64,000 bases of DNA from Nitrosomonadales bacterium (GCA_016218415.1 JACRED010000006.1:1-64000), one strand, 5' to 3'. Positions 1-10,715 are shown, numbered from the stretch's first letter. The notes: a model not told the origin generated them from the letters alone. Numbers and translations: made by a program.

Positions 1-64
1 CCGCCGGTGGCGGTGGGGTTAAAGTGAGTTTGCGAACTTGCGATAACCACAGGAGGCCGACATC

Positions 65-1078
65 ATGAAGTATAGCGGAATTGATTTGCATTCGAACAAC
101 AGCGTAGTGACCGTGACGGATGAAGAGGATCGCGTGATTGCCGAGAAACGATTGCCGAATGACCTGACAAAGATCGTTGGATTTTTGTTGCCATGGCGCG
201 ATGAACTGAAAGCGGTTGTGGTCGAATCAACCTACAACTGGTACTGGCTGGTTGACGGACTACAGGAAGCGGGGTTTGTGGTGAAGCTGGCCAATACCGG
301 TGCAATCAAGAAATACGATGGTCTCAAGCACAGCGGCGACGAAGCCGATGCACGGCAGCTGGCGCACCTGCTGCGACTGGGCATCCTGCCCACCGGCACC
401 ATCCTGCCGCCGGAGCAACGTGCAGTACGCGACTTGGCCAGGAAGCGCATGCAACTTGTGCGCAGCCGCACCAGCCACATCATCGCCATCGAGAACATCG
501 CTGCCCGGCAGCGGGGAATGAAGATCAGCAGCAACCAGATCAAGAAACTGACGGCTGAAGAAGTTGATGCAATGGCATTTCCACCGGACGTGGCGCTGGC
601 GATCAAAAGCAACCTCGCGGTGGTCACCACCCTGGGTGAACAAATCGACCTGCTGGAAAAGCGCCTGCAAGAAGTGATGGACGAGCGGCCCGAATACGGC
701 TTATTGACCAGCGTGCCCGGCATCGGGAAGATCCTTGCCGCCATCATCCTTCTGGAGACCGGCCCCATCGAGCGCTTTGCAGCAGTCGGCAACTTTGCCT
801 CCTATGCGCGCTGTGTTGATAGCCAACACATGAGCAACGGCAAGAAGAAGGGCGAAGGGAATACCAAGAACGGCAACAAGTACCTGTCCTGGGCGTTTGT
901 CGAAGCGGCCTATTATGCGCAGCGATTCTGCGCCGAGGCCAAACGGTTTTACGAACGCAAGAAAGCGAAGACAAACACGGCGGTGGCGACCAAAGCGTTA
1001 GCGCACAAATTGGCGCGAGCGTGTTACCACATGCTGAAGGAACAGAAGCCCTTCGATGCGGGGCGCTGCTTCGCATGA
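65..1078 (+). CDS. IS110-family DEDD transposase
   Basis: This is the transposase/recombinase that moves the element through a RuvC-like DEDD domain plus a C-terminal serine domain. At 337 residues it is the normal length and appears intact. Candidate acidic residues are D7 (GIDLHS), E54 (VVES), D92 and D95 (SGDEADA). The C-terminal Tnp_20 region starts near residue 212 with the hairpin-like SVPGIGKILAA and continues to GNTKNGNKYLSW; the catalytic serine is probably S253 or S257. An SD (aggagg) precedes the ATG. By family knowledge the enzyme works with a structured noncoding RNA made from one end of the element, here most likely the 3' end. Confidence 0.93.
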   Translation: MKYSGIDLHSNNSVVTVTDEEDRVIAEKRLPNDLTKIVGFLLPWRDELKAVVVESTYNWYWLVDGLQEAGFVVKLANTGAIKKYDGLKHSGDEADARQLAHLLRLGILPTGTILPPEQRAVRDLARKRMQLVRSRTSHIIAIENIAARQRGMKISSNQIKKLTAEEVDAMAFPPDVALAIKSNLAVVTTLGEQIDLLEKRLQEVMDERPEYGLLTSVPGIGKILAAIILLETGPIERFAAVGNFASYARCVDSQHMSNGKKKGEGNTKNGNKYLSWAFVEAAYYAQRFCAEAKRFYERKKAKTNTAVATKALAHKLARACYHMLKEQKPFDAGRCFA

Positions 1079-1082
1079 GTTA

Positions 1083-1330
1083 CGACGGCAACGGCAAGCC
1101 CGGCAAGGGGCCTGGCGCAGAGCCACGAGTCTGAATGGGATGCCGTTCGCCGTCGCCCGGGCAGCAAAACGGATCGCCTGCAACGCGAGCCAGCAAGGGG
1201 TTGGCATCGGAGAAGATAGCCACGAATCTGTGCATATTCATTGGACGCGAAGCGGCACCAACAATCTTCTGGGGCGGCAAAGACCGCCAGGGCGAAAGCA
1301 GAATACCGCTGATCGCTTGATCCTGATGGG
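1083..1330 (+). ncRNA. candidate bridge/seek RNA region of the IS element
   Basis: The stretch after the transposase stop holds no supported gene but is rich in inverted repeats. A long stem pairs 1084-1096 (gacggcaacggca) with 1141-1154 (tgccgttcgccgtc), 13 pairs with one bulged base. A second bulged hairpin reads ctggggcggcaaagaccg followed by ccag near 1269-1290. IS110/IS1111 elements are known to encode a guide RNA with target- and donor-binding loops in their noncoding end. Assigning that role here rests on position and structure only; the boundaries are guesses. Confidence 0.35.
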
Positions 1331-2489
1331 TGACTGGCGCGATTCGTTCGCAGCCATGAATTGAAGAAACGGGTGCGGTTTGTTTGATGTGCGGGAGTTG
1401 GGACTTGAAAACCCGGCGGCTGATGCCGCCGTAGAATCACTTACTCGCTTGACGCGGGCCGGCTAATGGGTGGCACCTTTAATCCAAGCCAACCAGGCGC
1501 AGCCGGGCGATACGACGAAAATACGCATCCTCGGTGTTTGTGCTCCGTCCCCCAATAATAATTACTCATTGGAGAATGTTATCGAGCCAATTGGTGAGGC
1601 GAAAGGATATTTCCAGTTGTTTGAAAAAAATCAAACCGTCACCGCTACTGCCACCACCAACATCCTGAAAAAACCGGAACATGGAGTGTTGCGCTTGGTT
1701 ACCGAAGCTGACAGAGGTACGCTCTTTGGTAGTACCGCTGATCCTCTTGACCCAAGCCAACCTGGTTATGCCTACCTCCCAAGTCACGACTACGTTGGCG
1801 ATGACACCGCCACTATTCAGGTGGATTTCGGTGGCGGACTCAAGGTGCAGGTGAGATATTATTTCCAGGCGATGGGCCACGGGCTTAGCGACGACTGGGC
1901 GAATGACTATTGCAGCGAAAAAGGTGTCTACTGGAAAATTTCCTCCACCCTAAACCCCAACGGCACCAGCACGATCACCTCCGTCGAATACCAGTCGCCT
2001 ACCATTGATGCTGGCGCAACATCCACCGACACCGCTGCCTTAGCCTCCACACTGGAGTCCAGCATTCTGAGCAGCTTCTCTGTCGATCCATCGATCGTCA
2101 CGCTCAACCTCGCCGACCTCCCCGTCGGCGCAGTCGGCCAAACCATTGGCACCAACATCACCCTCGACGACAACGCCGCAGGCAACGGTTGGTTCATCGA
2201 CACCACTCCTTCCGACAACAGCGAATACCTCCCCACCTCCAACCCCTACGAATGGGTGGCGAAGGAAGGCAGTGCCGCCTACGGCAAGATGGACATGCTC
2301 AGCGTATTGCTGCACGAATACGGCCATGCGCTAGGGATAGAGCACAGCGCGGACGGCCACGACTACATGGCCACCACGCCATCTAATTCTTTGGCCCCCG
2401 GCGTGCGCCGCATGCCGAGCGCGGAGGAGCTGGCGTTGATGCAGGAGTTGGTGGCGCAGGCGAAGGAGGAGATGGTGGCTACCTCCGAT

Positions 2490-2548
2490 CCGTTCGCCCT
2501 GAGCCTGTCGAAGGGCCTTTCATGGTTCGACAAGCTCACCACGAACGG
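2490..2548. repeat. dispersed palindromic repeat, family A (in CDS)
   Basis: The two arms ccgttcgccctgagcctgtc and ttcgacaagctcaccacgaa form an imperfect inverted pair. Related copies occur at 24308, 45558 and 63831. Here it is read in frame and adds about 20 residues to the metzincin remnant. Confidence 0.85.
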
Positions 2549-2559
2549 CTCAAATGATG

Positions 2560-2596
2560 CCCCCACCCCAGCCCTCCCCCTGCAAGGGGGAGGGGG
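2560..2596. repeat. dispersed GC-rich palindrome, family B (in CDS)
   Basis: This unit has the core ccctccccctgcaaggggga and is translated in frame as PALPLQGGGG. Two further copies lie between dmeF and the efflux adaptor gene (21361 and 21431). Confidence 0.8.
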
Positions 2597-3013
2597 CTTG
2601 CCGATCCCGCTGGGCGCAGGCTTCGGCGTGGCCTTCATCGGTCGTATGCGCAGGAGCAGCTACGGCGGCACCAGCCCTTCGGCTGAGCTCAGGACAGGCA
2701 TCGACTTCGCCGGTGCGCCGCCCGTCACCCAATACGCCGCCAACGCGACCTTCGCCAACCTCAGCAGCACGGCAGGCTGGAACAGCCAGGGCAGCGTGGA
2801 CATCGCTTCAGGTACCGCAACACTGAGCGAAGTCTCCTCCAGCCAGACCCGCATCGATGCCTTCCTCAACCTGCAAGCCGACGGTACGCAGCGCAGCGCC
2901 GATTGCGTCACCTGTCTGAGGACAACACGCTGACCTTCGACCCGTCCGCCTAGGCCGACAGCCAGCGGTTGCCATCGTGGGCAATCTTGCGAAGAGTTAA
3001 GCTTCGGTTTGAG

Positions 3014-3043
3014 TTGAGTGAAGTGCCGTATTGGTGATAGAAT
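3014..3043 (+). promoter_or_regulatory. rpsB promoter
   Basis: The sequence shows TTGAGT (3014-3019), an 18-base spacer and TAGAAT (3038-3043) with an extended TGn. It is followed by a GC-rich discriminator (gcgcgcc), as is typical of stringently controlled translation genes. This leaves a leader of roughly 105 bases before the rpsB ATG, which could host autoregulation; no S2-binding structure was proven by eye. Confidence 0.7.
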
Positions 3044-3155
3044 GCGCGCCGCTTCGGAATAGTCCGGAGCAAATTTCCCGTTCGCACAAGTTGGGGTGCC
3101 CGGTTTGGGTCAGGCTAGCGAACGGCAGTTTATAACCCTTACGATTGGAGTAATC

Positions 3156-3881
3156 ATGGCTGTAACTATGCGTCAAATGCTGGAAGCTGGTGTGCATTTC
3201 GGACACCAGACACGTTTCTGGAACCCAAAGATGGCGCCGTTCATCTTCGGTCACCGCAACAAAATTCACATCATCAACCTGGAAAAGACCGTCGCGATGT
3301 TCGCCGAGGCGGAGAATTTCGTGCGTAAGCTGTCCGCAAAGAAGGGCACTATCCTGTTCGTGGCGACCAAGCGCCAGGCTCGCGACATCATCCAGGAAGA
3401 AGCGGTACGCGCCGATTCACCGTTCGTGAACCATCGCTGGCTGGGCGGCATGCTGACCAACTACAAGACGGTACAGGAATCCATCAAGCGCCTGCGCGAG
3501 CTGGAGCAGATGACTGCCGATGGCACGAATGAAAAAGTTTCCAAGAAGGAAGCGCTGATGATGAAGCGCGAACTGGAGAAGCTGGAGCGCAGCCTGGGCG
3601 GCATCAAGGACATGCACGGTTTGCCTGCCGCGCTGTTCGTGATCGACGTCGGCTACCAGAAGGGCGCCATCGTCGAGGCGCAAAAGCTGGGCATCCCGGT
3701 GATCGGTATCGTGGATACCAACAATTCCCCGCTGGGCGTGGATTACATCATCCCCGGCAACGACGACTCCACACAGGCGATCCGTCTGTACGCCCGTGCG
3801 ATCGCCGACGCAGTGCTGGAAGGCCGCGCGCAGGCGATGAACGAACTGGTAGAGCAAGTTGCCGAACAAGCCGCAGCTTAA
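3156..3881 (+). CDS. rpsB: 30S ribosomal protein S2
   Basis: Ribosomal protein S2 is a component of the small-subunit body. The protein starts at [20 protein letters not shown], the canonical S2 N terminus, so the true ATG is at 3156 rather than the ORF-track start at 3096. A ggag SD lies 5 bases upstream. The length of 241 residues is normal. Further S2 signatures are [16 protein letters not shown] and the C-terminal [24 protein letters not shown] (shown here in part). It has its own promoter and a strong terminator, so it is largely uncoupled from tsf, which lies 1.8 kb downstream beyond ilvD. Confidence 0.98.
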   Translation: MAVTMRQMLEAGVHFGHQTRFWNPKMAPFIFGHRNKIHIINLEKTVAMFAEAENFVRKLSAKKGTILFVATKRQARDIIQEEAVRADSPFVNHRWLGGMLTNYKTVQESIKRLRELEQMTADGTNEKVSKKEALMMKRELEKLERSLGGIKDMHGLPAALFVIDVGYQKGAIVEAQKLGIPVIGIVDTNNSPLGVDYIIPGNDDSTQAIRLYARAIADAVLEGRAQAMNELVEQVAEQAAA

Positions 3882-3898
3882 GCTTTGACAAGACGCAC

Positions 3899-3922
3899 AA
3901 AGGGGCGCAAGCCCCTTTTTTT
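3899..3922 (+). terminator. Rho-independent terminator after rpsB
   Basis: The stem aggggc/gcccct with a gcaa loop is followed by seven T residues, 18 bases after the rpsB stop. Confidence 0.9.
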
Positions 3923-3947
3923 ATAGGCAATATCTTAACCGGCAATC

Positions 3948-5621
3948 ATGTCAGACAACCGCAGAAGCAGGACTGTGACGCAGGGCGTGCAGCGCTCGCC
4001 GAACCGCGCGATGCTGCGCGCGGTGGGATTCGGCGACAAGGATTTCGACAAGCCTATCGTCGGCGTGGCGAACGCGCACAGCACCATCACGCCGTGCAAC
4101 AAGGGTATCGGCGCTTTGGCCGAGCGCGCCGAAGCGGCGTTGAAAAAAGCCGGCGCGATGCCGCAGGTGTTCGGCACGATCACGATCTCGGACGGCATCT
4201 CGATGGGCACCGAGGGCATGAAATATTCGCTGGTGTCGCGCGAGGTGATCGCCGATTCCATCGAGACCGTGTGCAACGGCCAGAGCATGGACGGCGTGAT
4301 CGCGATCGGCGGTTGCGACAAGAATATGCCGGGCGCGCTGATTGCGATGGCGCGTTTGAACATCCCGGCTATCTTCGTTTACGGTGGCACGATCAAGCCC
4401 GGCCATCACAAAGGCCGCGACCTCACCATCGTCAGCGCGTTCGAGGCGGTGGGGCAATATACCGCGCACAGGATCGACGAGATCGAGCTGGCCGAGATCG
4501 AGCGACATGCCTGTCCCGGCGCCGGCTCCTGCGGCGGGATGTACACTGCGAACACGATGTCCTCCATCATCGAGGCGATGGGACTGAGCCTGATGTATTC
4601 CTCCACGATGGCGGCGGAGGATCTGGAAAAGGCCGAGAGCACCGCCAAATCCGCCGAAGTGCTGGTGAATGCGATCAGGAAGCAGATATTGCCGAGCCAG
4701 ATTCTGACGCACAAGGCGTTCGAGAACGCGATCGCGGTGACCATGGCGGTGGGCGGTTCCACCAACGCGGTGCTGCATCTGCTCGCGATTGCGCATGCCG
4801 CGCAGGTGGCGCTGACGATTGATGACATCGAAACCATACGCGCCCGCGTGCCGGTGCTGTGCGACCTGAAGCCGTCCGGCCAATATGTCGCTACCGATTT
4901 GCACAAGGCCGGCGGCATTCCGCAGGTGATGAAGATACTGCTCGCGCACGGTGCGTTGCACGGGGATGCGCTGACCATCACCGGCCAGACTGTCGCGGAG
5001 GTGCTGAAGGATGTGCCTGTCGAGCCTGGAGCGGATCAGGATGTGATCCGCCCCTGGAACAAACCGATCTATGCGCAGGGGCACCTCGCGATCCTGAAAG
5101 GCAATCTCGCGCCGGAAGGCGCGGTGGCGAAGATCACCGGCGTCAAGCTGGCGAAGATCACCGGGCCGGCGCGCGTGTTCGATTCGGAAGAGGCGTGCAT
5201 GGAGGCGATACTCGCGCAGAAGATCAGGGCGGGCGATGTGGTGATCATCCGTTACGAAGGTCCCAGGGGCGGCCCCGGCATGCGCGAGATGTTGTCGCCC
5301 ACCTCGGCCATCATCGGCGAAGGTCTGGGCGATTCGGTCGGGCTGATCACCGATGGCCGCTTTTCCGGCGGCACTTACGGCATGGTGGTCGGGCACGTCG
5401 CGCCGGAAGCGGCGGTGGGCGGCACGATCGCGCTGGTCAGCGAGGGGGATTCGGTGACTATAGATGCGGAACAACGCCTGTTGCAGCTGAATGTGGATGA
5501 TGCGGAACTGGCGCGCCGCCGCGCCGCATGGCAGCCGCCCGCGCCGCGTTATACGCGGGGTGTGCTGGCAAAGTATGCCAGGCTGGTGTCTACGGCAAGC
5601 AAGGGCGCCGTGACGGATTGA
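3948..5621 (+). CDS. ilvD: dihydroxy-acid dehydratase
   Basis: IlvD catalyses the iron-sulfur-dependent dehydration of 2,3-dihydroxy-acids to 2-keto acids, a late step of valine, isoleucine, leucine and pantothenate synthesis in the cytoplasm. The 557-residue length is normal for the IlvD/Edd family. Cluster-binding cysteine motifs are visible as GGCDKNMPG and [18 protein letters not shown]. The C-terminal substrate domain includes [12 protein letters not shown] and [11 protein letters not shown]. It sits between the rpsB terminator and tsf, an unusual place, since rpsB and tsf are usually adjacent. The SD before the ATG is weak. Transcription into tsf is possible, with a 34-base gap. Confidence 0.97.
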   Translation: MSDNRRSRTVTQGVQRSPNRAMLRAVGFGDKDFDKPIVGVANAHSTITPCNKGIGALAERAEAALKKAGAMPQVFGTITISDGISMGTEGMKYSLVSREVIADSIETVCNGQSMDGVIAIGGCDKNMPGALIAMARLNIPAIFVYGGTIKPGHHKGRDLTIVSAFEAVGQYTAHRIDEIELAEIERHACPGAGSCGGMYTANTMSSIIEAMGLSLMYSSTMAAEDLEKAESTAKSAEVLVNAIRKQILPSQILTHKAFENAIAVTMAVGGSTNAVLHLLAIAHAAQVALTIDDIETIRARVPVLCDLKPSGQYVATDLHKAGGIPQVMKILLAHGALHGDALTITGQTVAEVLKDVPVEPGADQDVIRPWNKPIYAQGHLAILKGNLAPEGAVAKITGVKLAKITGPARVFDSEEACMEAILAQKIRAGDVVIIRYEGPRGGPGMREMLSPTSAIIGEGLGDSVGLITDGRFSGGTYGMVVGHVAPEAAVGGTIALVSEGDSVTIDAEQRLLQLNVDDAELARRRAAWQPPAPRYTRGVLAKYARLVSTASKGAVTD

Positions 5622-5655
5622 TAATTTTTTGTTGAATTTTTATACGGAGTAGAAG

Positions 5656-6555
5656 ATGTCAGAAATTACTGCAAGCATGGTCAAGGAATTGCGCGAGATG
5701 ACGGGTCTCGGCATGATGGAGTGCAAAAAAGCCCTGGTCGAATCCAATGGCGATCTGAAGGCGGCTGAAGAGCAGTTGCGCATCAAGAGCGGCGCCAAGG
5801 CGAGCAAGGCCGCCAGCCGCGTGGCCGCCGAGGGCGTAGTCAGCGCATATATCGCGAATGACGGGAAGACCGGCGCGGTGGCGGAAGTGAACTGCGAGAC
5901 CGACTTCGTCGCCAAGAACGAGGATTTTGTCGCGTTCGCAAAGAATCTGGCCGAGACCGTGGCGAAGAACAACCCCGCTGATCTCGAGGCACTGTCCGGC
6001 ATGGCGATCGCCAACGGCTCCGGCACCGTGGAGGAAACGCGCAAGGCGCTGATCATGAAGCTGGGCGAGAACGTCAGCATTCGCCGTTTCGAGCGTTACG
6101 CGACCACTGCCGGCAAACTGTCCAGCTATCTGCACGGCAGCAAGATCGGCGTGCTGCTGAACTTTTCCGGCGGCGACGATGCGCTGGGTCGTGACCTGTG
6201 CATGCATATCGCGGCCAGCAAACCCAAGTCTGTCGATGTTTCAGGCGTGAATCCCGAGGATATCGCCACCGAGCGCCGTATCGCGGTCGAGAAGGCGCGC
6301 GAAGGCGGCAAGCCGGAAGCAATGCTGGAGAAGATCGCCGAAGGCACGGTGCAGAAGTTCCTCAAGGAAGTGACGCTGCTGGGCCAGGTATTCGTCAAGG
6401 CGGAAGACGGCAAGCAGACCATCGAACAACTCTTGAAGTCCAAGGGCGCATCGGTTGTCGCATTCCGGATGTTCGTCGTGGGCGAGGGCATCGAGAAGAA
6501 GGTCGAGGATTACGCGGCTGAAGTCGCTGCCGCCGCAGCGGCCGCAAAGGGATAA
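5656..6555 (+). CDS. tsf: translation elongation factor Ts
   Basis: EF-Ts is the guanine nucleotide exchange factor for EF-Tu. At 299 residues it is of normal bacterial length. The N-terminal UBA-like domain carries the hallmark [14 protein letters not shown], and the core domain includes [17 protein letters not shown]. The ATG follows an SD (acggagtagaag). It begins the unbroken run tsf-pyrH-frr-uppS-cdsA-dxr and is separated from pyrH by 5 bases. The alanine-rich C terminus ([13 protein letters not shown]) is normal variation. Confidence 0.98.
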   Translation: MSEITASMVKELREMTGLGMMECKKALVESNGDLKAAEEQLRIKSGAKASKAASRVAAEGVVSAYIANDGKTGAVAEVNCETDFVAKNEDFVAFAKNLAETVAKNNPADLEALSGMAIANGSGTVEETRKALIMKLGENVSIRRFERYATTAGKLSSYLHGSKIGVLLNFSGGDDALGRDLCMHIAASKPKSVDVSGVNPEDIATERRIAVEKAREGGKPEAMLEKIAEGTVQKFLKEVTLLGQVFVKAEDGKQTIEQLLKSKGASVVAFRMFVVGEGIEKKVEDYAAEVAAAAAAAKG

Positions 6556-6560
6556 TCATC

Positions 6561-7280
6561 ATGAGCGCGCCCGCCTACAAACGTATCCTGCTTAAGCTCA
6601 GCGGCGAAGCGCTGATGGGCGATGACAGCTACGGCATCAACCGCGAGGTGATCGAGCGCATCGTCGCCGAAATCGCGGAAGTCGCCGGGCTGGGTGTGCA
6701 GGTGGCGATCGTGATCGGCGGCGGCAACATCTTTCGCGGTGTGGCTCCGGCTGCGGCGGGGATGGACAGGGCGACCGCCGATTACATGGGTATGCTCGCC
6801 ACGGTGATGAATTCGATGGCGCTGCAGGATGCGATGACGCGCGCCGGGCTGGATTGCCGCGTGCAGTCGGCGCTGAACCTGGAGCAGGTCGCCGAACCGT
6901 TCATCCGCAACAAGGCGTTGCGTTACCTGGAAGACGGCAAGGTGGTGATCTTCGCGGCGGGCATCGGCAGCCCGTTCTTCACCACCGACACCGCAGCAGC
7001 GTTGCGCGGCGTGGAGATGTCCGCCGAGGTGGTGATCAAGGCGACCAAGGTAGACGGCGTGTATACCGCCGATCCGAAGAAAGACCCGAATGCGATCCGC
7101 TACCAGAGCCTGAGCTTTGACGAGGCGATCAGCAAGAACCTCAAGATCATGGATGCGACCGCGCTGACATTGTGCCGAGACCAGAAGCTGCCCATCATCG
7201 TGTTCAGCATCTTCAAGCCCGGCGCGCTGAAGCGCGTGGTGCTCGGCGAAGGCGAGGGAACTTTGGTGCGTGTGGATTAG
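6561..7280 (+). CDS. pyrH: uridylate (UMP) kinase
   Basis: PyrH phosphorylates UMP to UDP in pyrimidine nucleotide synthesis and belongs to the amino-acid kinase fold. The 239-residue length is typical. The N terminus [21 protein letters not shown], the glycine-rich [11 protein letters not shown] and the late [15 protein letters not shown] match bacterial UMP kinases. It lies 5 bases after tsf and 46 bases before frr, the conserved order in proteobacteria. Confidence 0.98.
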   Translation: MSAPAYKRILLKLSGEALMGDDSYGINREVIERIVAEIAEVAGLGVQVAIVIGGGNIFRGVAPAAAGMDRATADYMGMLATVMNSMALQDAMTRAGLDCRVQSALNLEQVAEPFIRNKALRYLEDGKVVIFAAGIGSPFFTTDTAAALRGVEMSAEVVIKATKVDGVYTADPKKDPNAIRYQSLSFDEAISKNLKIMDATALTLCRDQKLPIIVFSIFKPGALKRVVLGEGEGTLVRVD

Positions 7281-7326
7281 GTTACGCATCGATCGGGGTG
7301 CGATTTGATTAGATCGGGAGCAAAGC

Positions 7327-7884
7327 ATGATTGGTGAAATCAGGAAAACCACGGAACAAAAAATGCAGAAGTCGCTGGACGCGCTGAAGGCCGACCTGGG
7401 CAAGGTGCGTACCGGACGTGCCCACACCGGTCTGCTGGATCATGTGACGGTGGATTATTACGGCAACCCGACACTGGTCAACCAGGTTGCCAACATCACC
7501 CTGATAGACGGGCGCACGATAGGCGTCCAACCGTGGGAAAAGAACATGGTCGGACCGGTCGAGCGCGCGATCCGCGATTCCGACCTCGGGCTGAATCCGG
7601 CCACCAACGGCGACATGATCCGCGTGCCGATGCCGATGCTGACCGAAGAGCGCCGCCGCGACCTGATCAAGGTCATCAAGTCCGAGGGCGAGACGGCCAA
7701 GGTGGCGGTGCGCAATATACGCCGCGACGCTAATCACACGCTGAAGGAAGCGCTCAGGAAAAAGGAAATCGCCGAGGACGACGAGCGCCGCACCCAGGAC
7801 GAAGTCCAGAAATTGACCGATCGTTTTGTCGCCGAAATAGACAAGGCGCTGGCCGCCAAAGAAGCCGATCTGATGGCCGTTTGA
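7327..7884 (+). CDS. frr: ribosome recycling factor
   Basis: RRF splits post-termination ribosomes together with EF-G and IF3. The length of 185 residues is canonical. Family features are the N-terminal helix [20 protein letters not shown], the [10 protein letters not shown] segment, and the C-terminal RRIAxx-like helix with [17 protein letters not shown]. An SD (gggagcaaag) precedes the ATG. It is followed 37 bases later by uppS. Confidence 0.98.
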   Translation: MIGEIRKTTEQKMQKSLDALKADLGKVRTGRAHTGLLDHVTVDYYGNPTLVNQVANITLIDGRTIGVQPWEKNMVGPVERAIRDSDLGLNPATNGDMIRVPMPMLTEERRRDLIKVIKSEGETAKVAVRNIRRDANHTLKEALRKKEIAEDDERRTQDEVQKLTDRFVAEIDKALAAKEADLMAV

Positions 7885-7921
7885 TCCCGGCATATCTTTT
7901 GATTCCGGTCTACCAATTGGA

Positions 7922-8719
7922 ATGATGGCTAATCTCCCACCCAGTTCCACCCGCACCATACCGGACGTTTCCAGCATCCCGCGCCATGTCGCCATCATCA
8001 TGGACGGCAACGGGCGCTGGGCGAAGCAGCGTTTCATGCCGCGTGTGGCGGGCCACCAGCGCGGCGTGGAGGCGTTGCGCGAGGTGGTCAAGGCGTGCCG
8101 CGACCTGGGGGTGGGCTATCTGACGGTGTTCGCGTTCAGCAGCGAAAACTGGCGGCGCCCCGCCGAGGAGGTTTCTTTCCTGATGACGCTGTTCCTGAAG
8201 ATGCTGGAACGCGAAGTCGAAAAACTGCACCGCAACGACATCCGTCTCCGTATCATCGGCGACCGCAGCCCTTTTGACGACAAGCTCAGGCAGACGATGC
8301 GCGAGGCCGAGTTGCTGACCGAGAAAAATTCCGCGCTGACGCTGACCATCGCCGCGAATTACGGCGGGCGCTGGGACGTGATGCATGCGCTGCGCACCAT
8401 GCTGAAGGAGCATCCCGAGCTGATGCAGACTTTTACCGAGGCGGATGTCCAGCCCTATCTGTCGATGAGCGACGCGCCCGAGCCGGATTTGTTCATCCGT
8501 ACCGGAGGGGAGCAGCGCATCAGCAACTTCATGCTGTGGCAGCTGGCCTATACCGAATTGTATTTTACCGACACGCTATGGCCGGCTTTCGATCGCGGCG
8601 AATTCGAAAAGGCGATCGCTTCATATCAAAAGCGCGAACGGCGTTTTGGCCGGACCAGTGAACAATTGCCTGGAGAACAACTGACGGGCGCTCAGGCGCA
8701 AGGGAAAGATTATGCTTAA
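7922..8719 (+). CDS. uppS: undecaprenyl diphosphate synthase
   Basis: This cis-prenyltransferase makes the C55 undecaprenyl diphosphate carrier for peptidoglycan and O-antigen from FPP and IPP. At 265 residues it is normal. The diagnostic [13 protein letters not shown], with the Mg-binding Asp, is near residue 30. [11 protein letters not shown] and the C-terminal [19 protein letters not shown] follow. Two ATGs are possible (7922 and 7925). The last 8 bases overlap cdsA, which suggests translational coupling. Confidence 0.97.
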   Translation: MMANLPPSSTRTIPDVSSIPRHVAIIMDGNGRWAKQRFMPRVAGHQRGVEALREVVKACRDLGVGYLTVFAFSSENWRRPAEEVSFLMTLFLKMLEREVEKLHRNDIRLRIIGDRSPFDDKLRQTMREAELLTEKNSALTLTIAANYGGRWDVMHALRTMLKEHPELMQTFTEADVQPYLSMSDAPEPDLFIRTGGEQRISNFMLWQLAYTELYFTDTLWPAFDRGEFEKAIASYQKRERRFGRTSEQLPGEQLTGAQAQGKDYA

Positions 8720-9536
8720 ATTGCGGGTGGCGACGGCGGTCGTCCTGCTGGTGCTGTTCCTGCTGGCGCTGTTTGCGCTGCCCGAGTTCGGGTGGGTCGC
8801 GTTCGTGATCGTGGTGGTGTTGCAGGGTGCCTCGGAGTGGTCGAGGCTGGGCAAATTGAACAGCGCACAAGCATACCTGTTCTGGGGGGTGACCCTGGCG
8901 ATGCTGCTTGGACTGGCCTGGTTCGACGCGAACCATACGCCGGGTCAGCAGGCCATGCTGCATTTGCCGGTTTATGCCGTATCGGCGCTGTTGTGGCTGT
9001 TCGTGGTGCCGACCCTGCTGATCACGGGCTGGAAAGTGGTCGGGCAACCCTGGCTGATGGCATTGGTCGGGTGGGCCCTGCTGATCCCGACCGGCCTGGC
9101 GATGCTGGATCTGCGCGCCATCAACCCCTGGATACTTTTGCTGGTGATGGGTCTGGTCGCGGCGGCGGACATTTCGGCGTATTTCGCCGGACGCAGATTC
9201 GGCAAGCGCAAGCTTGCGCCCAGCATCAGCCCCGGCAAGACCTGGGAAGGCGTGGCGGGCGCGATGCTGGGCGTTTCGATATACATCGTTGCGGTGTGGC
9301 GATTCAGTCCGCTGAGCCAGCACGAAGTGTTGCCCGGCCTGCTGATGGCTTCCTGGTGGTGGGTGGGGTTGGCGGTGATAGGCGACCTGTTCGAGTCGGC
9401 GATCAAACGCCAGGCGGGCGTGAAAGACAGCGGTGCGCTGCTGCCCGGTCACGGCGGCCTGCTGGACCGCATCGACGCGCTGACCTCGACATTGCCGCTC
9501 GCCGCGCTGGTGATCCTGATGCAGCGCTTATCCTGA
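8712..9536 (+). CDS. cdsA: phosphatidate cytidylyltransferase
   Basis: CdsA is the integral membrane enzyme that makes CDP-diacylglycerol from phosphatidate and CTP, the entry to phospholipid synthesis. The 274 residues contain multiple hydrophobic segments. The family signature [19 protein letters not shown] is present, as is the C-terminal [19 protein letters not shown], which includes the conserved metal-binding Asp residues. It overlaps uppS by 8 bases and ends 6 bases before dxr. Confidence 0.97.
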   Translation: MLKLRVATAVVLLVLFLLALFALPEFGWVAFVIVVVLQGASEWSRLGKLNSAQAYLFWGVTLAMLLGLAWFDANHTPGQQAMLHLPVYAVSALLWLFVVPTLLITGWKVVGQPWLMALVGWALLIPTGLAMLDLRAINPWILLLVMGLVAAADISAYFAGRRFGKRKLAPSISPGKTWEGVAGAMLGVSIYIVAVWRFSPLSQHEVLPGLLMASWWWVGLAVIGDLFESAIKRQAGVKDSGALLPGHGGLLDRIDALTSTLPLAALVILMQRLS

Positions 9537-9542
9537 TATCCC

Positions 9543-10715
9543 ATGCAGCAACTGACCGTATTGGGTTCCACCGGCAGCATCGGCACCAGCACGCTGGATG
9601 TTGTTGCGCGCCATCCCGATAAATTCAAGATCGCCGCGCTGACGGCCAACGCCCAGGTCGATCTGCTGCTCAGGCAGTGCCAACAATTCAAGCCGCGTTA
9701 TGCGGTGCTGGTGGATGAGGCGGCAGCCGCGCGATTGCGCCTGCTGGTGCGCGAGGCGGGCTTGAGCGTCGAGGTGCTGGGCGGCGCGGCGGCGCTGGAG
9801 CAGGTCTGCATATTGCCGGAGGTCGATGCGGTGATGGCGGCCATCGTCGGCGCGGCGGGCTTGCGCCCGACACTGGCCGCGGCGCGGGCGGGCAAGAAAA
9901 TCCTGCTGGCGAACAAGGAAACGCTGGTGATGGCGGGCAATGTGTTCATGGATGCGGTGCGCGGCAGCGGTTCCGTGTTGTTGCCGATAGACAGTGAGCA
10001 CAACGCGATCTTCCAGGCATTGCCGCGCGGCTATGACGGCGATCTGGCGGCCAGCGGTGTGCGGCGCATCCTGCTGACCGCATCGGGCGGTCCATTCCGC
10101 AACACACCCTTGAGCGAATTGCACAACGTCACGCCGGAACAGGCCTGCGCGCATCCGAACTGGGTGATGGGGCGCAAGATTTCGGTGGACTCGGCGAGCA
10201 TGATGAACAAAGGCCTGGAGGTCATCGAGGCGCACTGGCTGTTCAATGCGGGCGCGGACGATATCCAGGTGGTGGTGCATCCGCAGAGCGTGATCCATTC
10301 GCTGGTGGAATATGTGGACGGGTCGGTGCTGGCGCAACTCGGCAATCCCGACATGCGCACGCCGATCGCATACGGACTGGCTTATCCGGAGCGCATCGAC
10401 TCGGGCGTGGCTTCGCTCGACCTGTTCAAAGTGGCGACGCTGAATTTTGTCGCGCCCGACTTCGAGCGTTTCCCTTGTCTGGCGCTGGCTTACCAGGCGT
10501 TGTGCGCGGCGGGTACCGCGCCCGCCGTGCTGAACGCGGCGAACGAAGTGGCGGTGGCCGCTTTCCTCGACAGGCAAATCGCTTTTCTGGATATTCCGCG
10601 CGTCATTGCGGCGGTGCTGGATGCGCTCCCGGTCAACGCGGTCGGCAGTCTGGACGATGTGCTGGTCGCGGATGCCGAGGCGCGCCGCGCCGCAACGGAG
10701 TGGATTGCCCGGTGA
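9543..10715 (+). CDS. dxr: 1-deoxy-D-xylulose 5-phosphate reductoisomerase
   Basis: Dxr is the NADPH-dependent second step of the MEP isoprenoid pathway, giving MEP. The length of 390 residues is normal. The N-terminal Rossmann motif is [14 protein letters not shown]. The metal/substrate region includes [25 protein letters not shown] and the flexible loop around [15 protein letters not shown]. Together with ispG at 53.7 kb, this places two MEP-pathway genes in the window. A family-C repeat follows before rseP. Confidence 0.98.
   Translation: MQQLTVLGSTGSIGTSTLDVVARHPDKFKIAALTANAQVDLLLRQCQQFKPRYAVLVDEAAAARLRLLVREAGLSVEVLGGAAALEQVCILPEVDAVMAAIVGAAGLRPTLAAARAGKKILLANKETLVMAGNVFMDAVRGSGSVLLPIDSEHNAIFQALPRGYDGDLAASGVRRILLTASGGPFRNTPLSELHNVTPEQACAHPNWVMGRKISVDSASMMNKGLEVIEAHWLFNAGADDIQVVVHPQSVIHSLVEYVDGSVLAQLGNPDMRTPIAYGLAYPERIDSGVASLDLFKVATLNFVAPDFERFPCLALAYQALCAAGTAPAVLNAANEVAVAAFLDRQIAFLDIPRVIAAVLDALPVNAVGSLDDVLVADAEARRAATEWIAR

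Larger units (their letters stand above)
1..1440 (+). mobile_element. IS110/IS1111-family insertion sequence (ends approximate)
   Basis: The element comprises one transposase gene followed by about 360 bases with no convincing gene. That layout (short 5' flank, long 3' noncoding end) is the one known for the IS1111 branch of IS110. A GC-rich palindrome lies at each edge (ccgccggtggcgg at 1-13 and cggcggctgatgccgccg near 1414-1431). These may be parts of the target or of the element. No clean terminal or subterminal inverted repeat pair could be assigned by eye, so both ends are estimates and the left end may lie outside the window. IS110 elements usually leave no target duplication, so the ends cannot be fixed that way either. 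Confidence 0.7.
1470..2933 (+). pseudogene. C-terminal remnant of a large secreted metzincin/adhesin-like protein
   Basis: The 487-codon frame opens at a GTG just after an in-frame TAA and directly beyond the IS, so it is most likely the tail of a larger gene cut by the insertion. A cadherin/Ig-like segment (YAYLPSHDYVGDDTATIQV) lies near residues 100-118. A zinc-protease motif HEYGHALGIEH spans residues 282-292, with a possible Met-turn DYM at 298-300, fitting the metzincin clan. Residues about 338-375 are translated repeat elements (PFALSLSKG, PALPLQGGG). The C-terminal AGWNSQGSVDIASGTATLSEV resembles repeats of giant bacterial surface proteins, then the frame ends abruptly; a neighbouring frame continues as LSEDNTLTFDPSA before a TAG. 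I read this as decayed. Exported location is inferred. Confidence 0.65.
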
